Origin: Granulosicoccus antarcticus IMCC3135
Lineage (GTDB): Bacteria; Pseudomonadota; Gammaproteobacteria; Granulosicoccales; Granulosicoccaceae
DNA length: 64,000 bases
Assembly: GCF_002215215.1 (NCBI RefSeq)
Contig: NZ_CP018632.1
Coordinates: forward strand, 3,964,501 to 4,028,500
Direction of reading: 5' to 3'
The position numbers and the translations under genes were made by a program. Of this stretch, positions 53,573 through 61,652 are shown piece by piece (the stretch's first letter is position 1; every line of letters starts with the position of its first letter). The notes under the pieces were generated by a model. The model searched no databases. It was given only the letters and a program-made list of their open reading frames with translations, and had not been told where the DNA came from.

Positions 53573-54820
53573 TTACTCAGCGGCCATGCCGATTTCTACC
53601 ATAAATGATGAAGCATCATTGCTGAGCTCTAATTGCCACTGCATGCGTTCGCAAATACGTTCACTGATAATAAGGCCGTAGCCATACCCGCTTGAACTGC
53701 GGCTTTCATTGCTTACAGGATTGCTGATGGAAATGTTGTTCTGATCTGCTTGTAGGAAAATGGGGCCGGCGGCATGGTCCAGTGCGTTGGTGATCAGGTT
53801 ATGCATTAGTACGTGCAAAAATATGGTCGGCGCTTTTATCGTAACAGCCGCATCAATATCGATACTTAACGAGTGATTCTCTGTCGCATGACGTTGTCGT
53901 CTGGCGTGCTCGGCGACCTGGACCAGCTCTGCCACAAGACTTGCCAGATTTACATCCGCCATTTGCTCATCAATCAGTTCCGATCGTCCCAGCAGCAAGA
54001 AGGTCTCGATAAGAATGGCCATGTCATCACTGGCCTTTTCGATACGGGCAACCGCACGGCCTTTGGCATCAGCTTGCGGCCATGCGCGAGCCAGATACTC
54101 TGAGGAACCCTTGATCACTGTCAATGGCGTCCGTATCTCGTGCGAGGCAAAGCGACTGAACTCCCTTTCGCGACGCAACGATGCGGCGACCAGTTGCTGC
54201 GCATCGGCCAGCGCCTTTTCGATGGCCCGTAATTCGGTGTAAGGGGCGTCCACCTGAATGGTCGAGCCATCCGGTGACAGGTCGCGTATCTTGTCTGCCA
54301 CTGCCCGCAGAGGCCGAGACAATCGACGGGCCAGTACCAGACTTGCCAGCAGCATGGCGGCAATGCCTAACAGGGCAAGCACAACGGCTGTCGTATGCAG
54401 CTTTCTTTCATAGCCATCCAGATAATCATCAGCGTTATCCTTGAATACCAGGTACATCAGCCCTTTGCCAGAAGGGTGTTCGGCGACCACGAAATGTTTG
54501 TCTTCATCGCCCAGTTCATGCTCGTGGAACCCCGAGTCCGTGTAGCTTCCCAGCCAGCCTGGCGGAGCCCGATCGGGACCAAAGAAATCAAATTCAAACG
54601 GGTTGGGCTCACTGGTCTGTTTACCTAGTTCGGCCCAGTCCAGAGAGTAGCGTTGCACTTCAACATCCAGCCAGTGGTTCAGGCTGATCTTCTCCATGCC
54701 ATCTTCCAGCTGTACCAGAGTAACGACATACAGGGAGGCAAAAATCATCGCCAGCAGGCTTACGCCTGCGATCAAGACACTGGAAAAACGGCGGTGCAAG
54801 GAGGCGGTCTGTGACTTCAC
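53573..54820 (-). CDS. Sensor histidine kinase, QseC/PhoQ-like
   Basis: A 415-residue membrane sensor. Two helices (about 13-35 and 145-168) flank a periplasmic region of about 110 residues containing DEDKHFVVAEHPSG. Then HAMP (about 170-220), the dimerisation H-box FASHEIRTPLTVIKG, the N-box HNLITNALDHA and a G-box region YGYGLIISERI. The catalytic domain is short. It starts at a GTG overlapping the response regulator stop (GTGA); the longer upstream frame is the regulator gene read out of frame. Together with the regulator and the divergent ygiW-like gene it resembles ygiW-qseBC loci. Confidence 0.92.
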   Translation of the reverse strand: MKSQTASLHRRFSSVLIAGVSLLAMIFASLYVVTLVQLEDGMEKISLNHWLDVEVQRYSLDWAELGKQTSEPNPFEFDFFGPDRAPPGWLGSYTDSGFHEHELGDEDKHFVVAEHPSGKGLMYLVFKDNADDYLDGYERKLHTTAVVLALLGIAAMLLASLVLARRLSRPLRAVADKIRDLSPDGSTIQVDAPYTELRAIEKALADAQQLVAASLRREREFSRFASHEIRTPLTVIKGSSEYLARAWPQADAKGRAVARIEKASDDMAILIETFLLLGRSELIDEQMADVNLASLVAELVQVAEHARRQRHATENHSLSIDIDAAVTIKAPTIFLHVLMHNLITNALDHAAGPIFLQADQNNISISNPVSNESRSSSGYGYGLIISERICERMQWQLELSNDASSFMVEIGMAAE

Positions 54821-55488
54821 AGTGAGATGAGCCGATACCCTTCGCCGTGAACTGTTTCCACGCTGATGGGGATATTGGCGCTCTTGAGTGATGTACGCAA
54901 ACCATAAACATGGCTGCGTAGTGAGTCGGTGGCTGGAGGTTGGTCGCCCCACACCGCCTCTATCAAGGCTTCGCGACTGACCATGGCAGGCGCTTGCTGA
55001 AGAAGATGAGCAAGCACTTGCCGTTGTAGTCGACCCAGCTTGACAGGGCGACCCTGCCAGAATATTTCGTGGGTCGACAGATTGCAGCAAACCCCGAGAA
55101 ATTCCACCTTGCGCACCGTTGCAACCTCCCTACGCCGGGCCAGTGCATGTATACGCAACAACAACTCCTGCATGGCGAAGGGTTTCACCAGATAATCATC
55201 ACCGCCCGCCTCAAAGGCAGCCTGCTTGTCTGCCAGGGAGTCGCGTGCAGTGAGAAAAATGACAGGCGTCAGCACCTTGAGCTTTTCACGCATCTGTCGC
55301 ACAGCGCTGACACCATCCAGTCGCGCCATCATGATATCGGCCACGATGACATCGAAGCATTCAGTGGCAGCCAGGGCCAGGGCCTGTTGCCCGTCATACG
55401 CACAGTCGCACTCCAGGCCTTCCAGTTCCAGATAATCGACCACGGTTTCCATGATCTGCTGGCTATCTTCGATGATCAGTATTCTCAT
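54817..55488 (-). CDS. OmpR/PhoB-family response regulator, QseB-like
   Basis: A 223-residue transcription factor. The receiver domain (1-115) has IIEDSQQ at the start, the phospho-acceptor Asp in VIVADIMMARLDG, and KPFAMQELLLRI with the conserved Lys. The C-terminal winged helix includes LLQQAPAMVSREALIEAVWG and GEGYRLISL. The ATG at 55488 has AAGGAAG upstream. It is co-translated with the kinase and divergent from the OB-fold gene, its likely target. Confidence 0.94.
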   Translation of the reverse strand: MRILIIEDSQQIMETVVDYLELEGLECDCAYDGQQALALAATECFDVIVADIMMARLDGVSAVRQMREKLKVLTPVIFLTARDSLADKQAAFEAGGDDYLVKPFAMQELLLRIHALARRREVATVRKVEFLGVCCNLSTHEIFWQGRPVKLGRLQRQVLAHLLQQAPAMVSREALIEAVWGDQPPATDSLRSHVYGLRTSLKSANIPISVETVHGEGYRLISL

Positions 55489-55605
55489 GACTTCCTTGTA
55501 CGCCCTACCCTCAACTATCACTTCACAAACGCTTCACAAACGCTTCACACGCGATCGTGCAGTATTCAAATTCGAATTGTAGAACACATTCTGCGGAGAA
55601 CGAAG

Positions 55606-56031
55606 ATGTTGAAACTCATCCACTCTGAGTCGGCTCGCAGCAGTTCAGAGCTGCCCAGGCTCAAGAGAGTGGAAAAAGGCTTGATGCTCATGATGATCGG
55701 TGCTGCCGTGGCTCTGCCCATTGTTGCACTTGCTCAATACCTGGGGCCAACAGAACAAGCCGTCTATGCCTCGGTGGCTGATGTACTCGCTGAGCCTGTC
55801 GATGATGCACACGTCAGCTTGCAGGGCCTGGTCGTTCTGCATGAGGGGGGAGATTTTTATCGTTTTGCTGATGCAAGTGGTGAAATCCGGATTGAACTGG
55901 AAGTCGAAGACATGCCGGCTTTCAGCTTCGATGACAAGACCCCGGTCAGGATTACGGGTGAAATAGATAACGAACTGATGCGCAAACCCTTCATTGAAGT
56001 CGAACGGGTGGAATTGACAGAAGCGTCCTGA
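55606..56031 (+). CDS. YgiW/BOF-type OB-fold periplasmic protein
   Basis: A 141-residue protein. A hydrophobic helix (residues about 28-43, LMLMMIGAAVALPIVALAQ) acts as signal or anchor. The rest is the bacterial OB-fold (BOF) domain: VADVLAEPVDDAHVSLQGLVV, YRFADASGEIRIELE, PVRITGEIDNE and EVERVELTE. Relatives YgiW and YdeI are stress proteins under QseBC-like control, matching the divergent two-component genes here. GGAG precedes the ATG. Confidence 0.85.
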   Translation: MLKLIHSESARSSSELPRLKRVEKGLMLMMIGAAVALPIVALAQYLGPTEQAVYASVADVLAEPVDDAHVSLQGLVVLHEGGDFYRFADASGEIRIELEVEDMPAFSFDDKTPVRITGEIDNELMRKPFIEVERVELTEAS

Positions 56032-56076
56032 ACTTTACCTCAATTAATCAATAACTCAAGGCTAGTGAAAAATCCT

Positions 56077-56637
56077 ATGAACAAGTTCATGAAAAAACGC
56101 TCATTGAGCATCGTTGGCAGCATCGTATTGTGCAGCCTGGCACTCACTGCCTGCAGTGACAACGACGATGACAATGAATCGCAGCCTGTTGCTGACAACA
56201 CACAACCAGGTCTGAGTGCTGCAGATCTGACAGGCAGCTGGAGCACGGGCTGTATTCTCGATGATGTCAATGATGCTACTGATGGCTACGAAATAGAGAG
56301 CGTCAGTTTCTCTGACGCTGGGTTCACAGCGTCAGCCGCCTCATTTTCGGATGCCGGCTGCACCACGGCCGTCGTGGATGATGATGACGTTGATCTACAA
56401 GGTACCTTCAGCATGGGCGATACGGTGTTAACGGCCAGCGGGTTGTCAGCAACACAGATCGACTTCAGTTACACCGACGCGGTTAGTGGTCAAGAAAGAA
56501 TCCTGCTTGATCTGATAGCCATCCAGGACGGCAGCCTGTTCCTGGGTGAAGGTGATTTCGATGATTTGCTGGAGAACGACCTTGAGGCACGTCCTGTATC
56601 GCTTGATTTGCTAGAGCCTTACTTTGCCCAACCCTGA
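56077..56637 (+). CDS. Putative lipoprotein, unknown function
   Basis: A 186-residue acidic protein with a lipoprotein signal: a basic start MNKFMKKRS, hydrophobic SIVGSIVLCSLALTAC with the lipobox LTAC, then SDNDDDNES. The mature part is rich in Asp and Ser and has an internal Cys pair (GCILDD, GCTTAVV). A short repeat-like SFSDAG occurs twice. The start could also be GTG 56065 or ATG 56089. It lies 45 nt after the OB-fold gene and may be co-transcribed. Confidence 0.75.
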   Translation: MNKFMKKRSLSIVGSIVLCSLALTACSDNDDDNESQPVADNTQPGLSAADLTGSWSTGCILDDVNDATDGYEIESVSFSDAGFTASAASFSDAGCTTAVVDDDDVDLQGTFSMGDTVLTASGLSATQIDFSYTDAVSGQERILLDLIAIQDGSLFLGEGDFDDLLENDLEARPVSLDLLEPYFAQP

Positions 56638-56702
56638 TAGTCAGGCAGTTGCATTTTCCCGGATGGAGACTGGCAATTCGGGCGTGGATTTTGTTACTGC
56701 GA

Positions 56703-57155
56703 TCAAAACTGGCGCAAGTTCGATGAGGTTCGCTTGTGGGTTACCAGAAGAAGGCTTGTTTCAGTAGCAGACACGCCCTCTAGCATGCGAATACGGCCAA
56801 GGATGGCATCGAACGCCGCCAGATCGGCGGCACCCAGTTCAACAACGAGATCCCAGCGACCATTGGTCGTATGGATTGACTGGGCTTCAGGCATGCCATA
56901 GAGTTGATGAATCACACTGTTCGCACGCTTGCCTTCTATGGCCATCAACATGGTGGCGCAAACCGGCAATTCATGTCGATCCTCTTTGAGGACAACGGAA
57001 AAACCAAGTATTTCTCCGGAGCTTATGAGCCGTTCAAGCCGTGAACGCAATGTCGCTCGCGACACACCAAGTGTTTTTGCCAAGTCGGATATCGACAGTC
57101 GTCCGTCATGACGCAGCTCTGTAATTAGCTTCTGATCCAGGTCATCCAGTGCCAT
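56703..57155 (-). CDS. Lrp/AsnC-family transcriptional regulator
   Basis: A 150-residue regulator: N-terminal helix-turn-helix (LSISDLAKTLGVSRATLRSRL near residues 20-40) and a C-terminal RAM ligand-binding domain with GRWDLVVELGAADLAAFDAIL. It is divergent from nhaC; the AT-rich gap between them (57156-57345) is its probable binding region. The ligand is unknown, possibly an amino acid or amine. Confidence 0.92.
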   Translation of the reverse strand: MALDDLDQKLITELRHDGRLSISDLAKTLGVSRATLRSRLERLISSGEILGFSVVLKEDRHELPVCATMLMAIEGKRANSVIHQLYGMPEAQSIHTTNGRWDLVVELGAADLAAFDAILGRIRMLEGVSATETSLLLVTHKRTSSNLRQF

Positions 57156-57345
57156 ATTGATAAGTCACAACAATCAAATTGAAAAATATACCACCCAATT
57201 TGCTCATTTAGTCAATTTACTTTGCCACTATTGTCACGGACACTAGTGCATCCTGAATCGTTCATTAAAACGATTTAGGTCAAACGAGTGTCTCGGTATT
57301 CGTCGTGATGCTCTATTTCCAACAAAACCATCGTTGCAGAGATTC

Positions 57346-58827
57346 ATGAAGAAACCGAAAAACGAACCGCGCATACCCAGTCTTGGACTGGCATTGATAT
57401 CGTTATTTTCGCTTATAATAGGTCTTGGCGTTTCGATTGCAATATTTGGTCTGGCACCTCATATGCCCATGCTCTTTGGTGTGGTGATGGCCAGTTCGGT
57501 GGCTCTGTACTGCGGTTTTGACTGGAAAACCATTCAAGATGGCATGATCAACGGCATTACACATGCACTAAGCTCTCTCATCATCTTGTTGCTCGTTGGG
57601 ATATTGATCGGCGTGTGGATTCTGGGCGGTGTTGTACCGACCCTGGTCTACTACGGATTACAGATCTTCTCCCCTTCAATTTTTCTGTTTGCCTGTCCGA
57701 TCATTTGCGCTATTGCCTCGTCAGCCACTGGCACCAGCTGGGGCACGACCGGCACCGTGGGTGTGGCCTTGATGGGTGTGGGCGCCGGTTTGGGTCTTCC
57801 GACACCGCTGGTGGCTGGCGCTGTACTTTCAGGTGCCTATTTTGGCGACAAGATGTCACCACTATCAGACACAACCAATATGGCTCCAGCCATGGTGGGT
57901 GTCGATCTCTACGTACATATTCGTCACATGATGTCGACAACGGTGGTCTCTTTTGGCATCGCATTGATATTTTATGCAATCGTCGGTAAGGCATACACGC
58001 CACAGGGCGCAGATGTTTCCCGTGTTGATTCAATCCTTGAGATGCTGCAACAGACTTTCATCATTCATCCTCTATTGCTGATCGCCCCCTTGCTTGTCAT
58101 GGTATTGAGCTTTCGAAAAGTACCCGCTATTCCCGGCATTGCAATCGGTGCTATTGCCGGCATCATTTTCTCGATATTGGTCCAGGGAGCTGACTTTACG
58201 GCAACACTCAATACGGCGATGTCAGGCTTCACTGCCGAGACCGGCAATGCCGATGTTGATGCCTTGCTCAGCCGAGGTGGCCTTGAATCAATGGCCTATA
58301 CGGTCAGTCTGATTATCGTTGCGATGATGTTCGGTGGTGTCATGCAGAGTACCGGTCAGATACAGGTGATCGCCAACAAGATCCTGTCATACGCACGCTC
58401 CACAGGGTCGTTGATCCTGACAACTGCATTGACAGCCATCGGCTCCAATTTCCTGTTGTGCGACCAGTACATGTCTCTGGTATTGACTGGACGCATGTAT
58501 GCCCCGGCGTACAAAGATCGGGGCCTGGCGCCCGAGAACCTGTCCCGTGTCACCGAAGATGCAGGTACGGTTGTTGATCCGCTCGTGCCTTGGGGATCAG
58601 GTGGTTCCTATCAGGCAGCCACACTGGGTGTACCAACCATCTTGTACGCACCGTTTGCGGTATTTTGCTGGGTGTCACCGCTGGTCACGATACTGTTTGG
58701 CTATATGGGATGGACTATCAAACCCCTTGCCCCTGAAACAGACACAGACCCTAAGGACTTACCACCAGCTTCAGCAGAGCCCGCGCTTGCAAAGTCCGTC
58801 GATGAAAAGCAGACCGCTGATGTCTGA
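57346..58827 (+). CDS. nhaC: NhaC-family Na+/H+ antiporter-type transporter
   Basis: A 493-residue membrane protein with about 12 helices. NhaC signatures include SATGTSWGTTGTVGVALMGVG and GAYFGDKMSPLSDTTNMAPA near residue 165, and FLLCDQYMSLVLTGRMY. The family exchanges Na+ for H+ or, in some members, amino acids or malate and lactate. Linkage with an Lrp regulator and a PhnZ-like HD protein suggests a dedicated substrate rather than general pH control; this is inference. The ATG at 57346 is chosen over TTG 57334. Confidence 0.9.
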   Translation: MKKPKNEPRIPSLGLALISLFSLIIGLGVSIAIFGLAPHMPMLFGVVMASSVALYCGFDWKTIQDGMINGITHALSSLIILLLVGILIGVWILGGVVPTLVYYGLQIFSPSIFLFACPIICAIASSATGTSWGTTGTVGVALMGVGAGLGLPTPLVAGAVLSGAYFGDKMSPLSDTTNMAPAMVGVDLYVHIRHMMSTTVVSFGIALIFYAIVGKAYTPQGADVSRVDSILEMLQQTFIIHPLLLIAPLLVMVLSFRKVPAIPGIAIGAIAGIIFSILVQGADFTATLNTAMSGFTAETGNADVDALLSRGGLESMAYTVSLIIVAMMFGGVMQSTGQIQVIANKILSYARSTGSLILTTALTAIGSNFLLCDQYMSLVLTGRMYAPAYKDRGLAPENLSRVTEDAGTVVDPLVPWGSGGSYQAATLGVPTILYAPFAVFCWVSPLVTILFGYMGWTIKPLAPETDTDPKDLPPASAEPALAKSVDEKQTADV

Positions 58828-58951
58828 AAAATGAAGTAGATCCTTGAGATCAGACTTCAGAGTCCATCAAGGACGAGTAAGAACTGCTATGTGAGGGTGT
58901 AATATCATGGTTAACACCACGACTTGATCACCCTCACATAACAGGATCAAC

Positions 58952-59515
58952 ATGAAGACAGTCGCATTCACGCGCATGAGAGACGGCACTGCCGAAGAGT
59001 ACGCGTTTCTTGAGGAAATAGAAGTTGCCTATGCAAAGCAACTGCCTCAGCGAATAGAAGAGCAATTACAAAAACTCGAAGAATCGCTAGGCGGCTACCG
59101 TGTTTCTCGCCTCGAACACTCCCTGCAATCAGCAACACGCGCTTATCATGATGGCCGGTCTACCGAGTATGTGGTGGCAGCACTGGTACACGATATTGGT
59201 GATGAACTAGCTCCGCATAGCCACAGCGAAATGGCTGCAGCCATCCTCAGGCCGTACGTCAGCGAAAGGCTGTACTGGATCATCAAGACCCATGGCATTT
59301 TCCAGATGTACTACTACGGTGAGCAGACAGGCGTTGACAAGCATGCCCGTGAACGTTATCGCGATAACCACTGGTATGCCGATGCCGTAGAGTTCTGTGA
59401 GAAGTATGACGAGAACTGTTTCGATCCGGACTATACAAGCAAGCCCTTGTCATTCTTTCGCCCTATGATCAACGAAGTGTTTACACGGGAGCCCCGGTTT
59501 GGGGAAGCTGGCTGA
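58952..59515 (+). CDS. HD-domain protein, PhnZ-like oxygenase candidate
   Basis: A 187-residue HD-superfamily protein. Metal-ligand candidates are His56 (RLEHSLQSAT), His80-Asp81 (ALVHDIGDEL), His89, and His114 (IIKTHGIFQ). This spacing resembles the mixed-valence di-iron oxygenases of the PhnZ/MIOX type, which break C-P or C-C bonds, more than nucleotide phosphohydrolases. WYADAVEFCEKYDENCFDPDY near the C-terminus is also seen in that group. It follows nhaC by about 125 nt. Confidence 0.72.
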   Translation: MKTVAFTRMRDGTAEEYAFLEEIEVAYAKQLPQRIEEQLQKLEESLGGYRVSRLEHSLQSATRAYHDGRSTEYVVAALVHDIGDELAPHSHSEMAAAILRPYVSERLYWIIKTHGIFQMYYYGEQTGVDKHARERYRDNHWYADAVEFCEKYDENCFDPDYTSKPLSFFRPMINEVFTREPRFGEAG

Positions 59516-59586
59516 GCTCTGAGCAGGAAAAATTCGATCATCCGTTGATCGGATTTATCCTGCTCGGCAATTCTACGAGCCAGTCA

Positions 59587-60437
59587 TCAGGACTGCCAGC
59601 CTCCTCCCAACACACGATAGAGAGTCACCCAGTTACTAGCCTCCTCTAATCGGGTCGCTATCATGTTCTGTTGCGCGGTGTAATACGAGCGTTGCACCGT
59701 CCGTCAACACCGAAAGTGAGCTTTCCAGCCTCCAGCACACCAGCCTTGGCAGCTCCTCCGTCAAAAATGGGCACCGAGACTGACGGGATAAAAGTCCATA
59801 AACCCGTACCACCACCAAAGAGTTGCGACAATTGACTGCTGCTTGTGCCAACACTGGTGGTCAGTGTGATACTCGGAAAGCGGGCTGCCCGCGCCGCCCC
59901 GATACTGGCATTGGCAGCCCGCACCTGGGCGGAGGCAACCGCTGCGACTGCCTGCTTGTAGGCGGCCTCGGCTTCTTCAGCACTTTCCTGACTGACCGCC
60001 TCAATTCGCACCAGTTCCTGGTAGCGCACCGTCTTGGCCTTGGCACTGGCGACAGCCACTTCAGCACTTGCCAGTATCGCCTGGGCATCAGCGACTGAGG
60101 TTTGCGCCGAGGTAGGGTCTATCTCGTACAGTACCTGCCCTGCCTCCACTGTGCTGCCCTCGGTGAACAGGCGCTTACGCACAATGCCGCCCGTTTGAGG
60201 GCGGATCTCGGCGGTAACGGCAGCGACGACACGTCCATTCAATTCACTTGAAACGGGTACTTCGCTACTTTTTACGGTGTAAGCAACGACCTCTACTGGA
60301 GGCGTGGCTTTAGCCTCAGCCTCTGTTTTTTCACTGCAGGCCGCAAGGCTCAGAGCCAGTGTGTCTATCATGGCCGTGGCTCGCAATGTCGAGCCTGGGT
60401 TGGTGTACACCCAGGTAGTGTCTAGCGGTTTGTACAT
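59587..60437 (-). pseudogene. Deletion-fused remnant of an RND efflux adaptor and OprM-type channel
   Basis: The 5' part encodes an AcrA/MexA-type adaptor: a lipoprotein-like start ending [31 protein letters not shown] and [11 protein letters not shown]. After [20 protein letters not shown] the sequence changes to an OprM-type outer-membrane factor: [20 protein letters not shown] and [17 protein letters not shown]. So a deletion removed the end of the adaptor, the whole RND pump and the start of the channel gene. Near 59690 the frame breaks; [20 protein letters not shown], the true channel end, continues in another frame to 59587. The product is non-functional. Confidence 0.85.
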
Positions 60438-60498
60438 GTTGTGTTTCTCTGTGTAAGTGATCGTCATCGAAAGGATGTACGACGTACTTAGTTCGAAA

Positions 60499-60866
60499 TT
60501 ATTTCGAAGGCTGGGACGGTGAGCCTGGCTGCTCTTCATCAAGCTCCTCAGCACCCGGCGAAAAGCCACCAAATGCATTTCGAAGCCGGAGTGTCAAGGT
60601 CGCAAGATTGTCAGACTGATCACCAACTACCTCATATATCTCCCGATCAACTTCATTCCACTCTTGGTAAATCTGCTTTAACGAGCTGTGCCCATGCTTT
60701 GAAAGTTTGAGCACGTTACCTGCGACGCCTGACCCAGCTTCTCGAGAAGATCCAGTACTCGTGCCTGCCGTGGGTGAATGCCAAGCGGTGCCAGGCGAAC
60801 ACGCAGGCGCTCTTCTAGTAAGTGCGCGAAGTGGAGATGCAAATGGGAGTGTCTTTTAGTTAGCAT
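60499..60866 (-). pseudogene. MarR-family regulator remnant
   Basis: The N-terminal part from an ATG at 60866 reads LLEERLRVRLAPLGIHPRQA and VLDLLEKLGQASQV, typical of MarR proteins before the DNA-binding helices. A second frame ending at 60499 gives the C-terminal dimer helices: LKLSKHGHSSLKQIYQEWNE and [14 protein letters not shown]. The wing and recognition helix between are missing and the frames differ. It lies directly upstream of the efflux remnant, so it was probably its regulator. Confidence 0.8.
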
Positions 60867-61199
60867 AGTGATTGTTAGTATGTATATAGTTAGCATGCTG
60901 AGTGTTTTCCATGAATGCAACCTTGCTTGATCAATAAGTCGCAAGAGCTGACGCGACAGTTGCCATTGAGAGACCTCAGAGTGAGACCTGATGTGCGAAC
61001 GTTTACGCCTCAACCGCGCCACTATCAGGAGTTTTGAGAATTTCATGGCCGCTACGCGTTACCCAACATGGCCTTGGCGTCACGAGGTTTATTCCTGATG
61101 CTTAATCAGTACATGGTCAATATTTATTAGCATGAAGGTAGAAACAAAGCCTTGGCTAAGTTTTATTGAATCAGTACAGCTCTAACAGGTCCATTTATT

Positions 61200-61489
61200 G
61201 CCCCGTCAGTTGGGGGCAAGTTGGCTCAGGGCTGGTGACGCCATCACTGCCTGATAGCGCGGCGTTGACGATTGCTGTTGGCATTGTTGGTGCCACCGTT
61301 ATGCCACATGCTATCTACCTTCACTCAGGCCTGACGCAGCATCGTGCGAAGGTGCAGAACAACAAGGATCGTTGGAAGATACTGACCTTTTCCAATCGAG
61401 AAGTGGTTATAGCCCTGGCTGTTGCCGGCATGGTCAACATGGCGATGGTAATCATGGCCGCTTCGGTGCAACTGTGGTTCTGTCACTGA
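61200..61489 (+). pseudogene. mntH (Nramp Mn2+ transporter) internal fragment
   Basis: About 95 codons match the middle of MntH: WGQVGSGLVTPSLPDSAALT, AVGIVGATVMPHAIYLHSGL and FSNREVVIALAVAGMVNMAM. The conserved MPH motif of Nramp ion transport is present. Both the N-terminal helices with DPGN and the C-terminal part are missing, and the frame stops after VQLWFCH. It is a decayed remnant. Confidence 0.85.
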
Positions 61490-61652
61490 ACTTAGTGCTG
61501 CTGGCGCAGATATTCGGGCTTGCAATTCTGGGGTTGTCCTGACTCAGGATCGTCTTCGTCAGCTGACTGCACCTAACCACTGTAAAGGCGACTGCGCCGC
61601 TGCACTTCATGATTGCTGGTAACGTGTAGGCTATTCAACGGGAATATTGCGC

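Noticed and set aside
55069-55605. N-terminal extension of the OB-fold protein frame
   Set aside because: It overlaps the response regulator gene antisense; the family and the ribosome site set the start at 55606.
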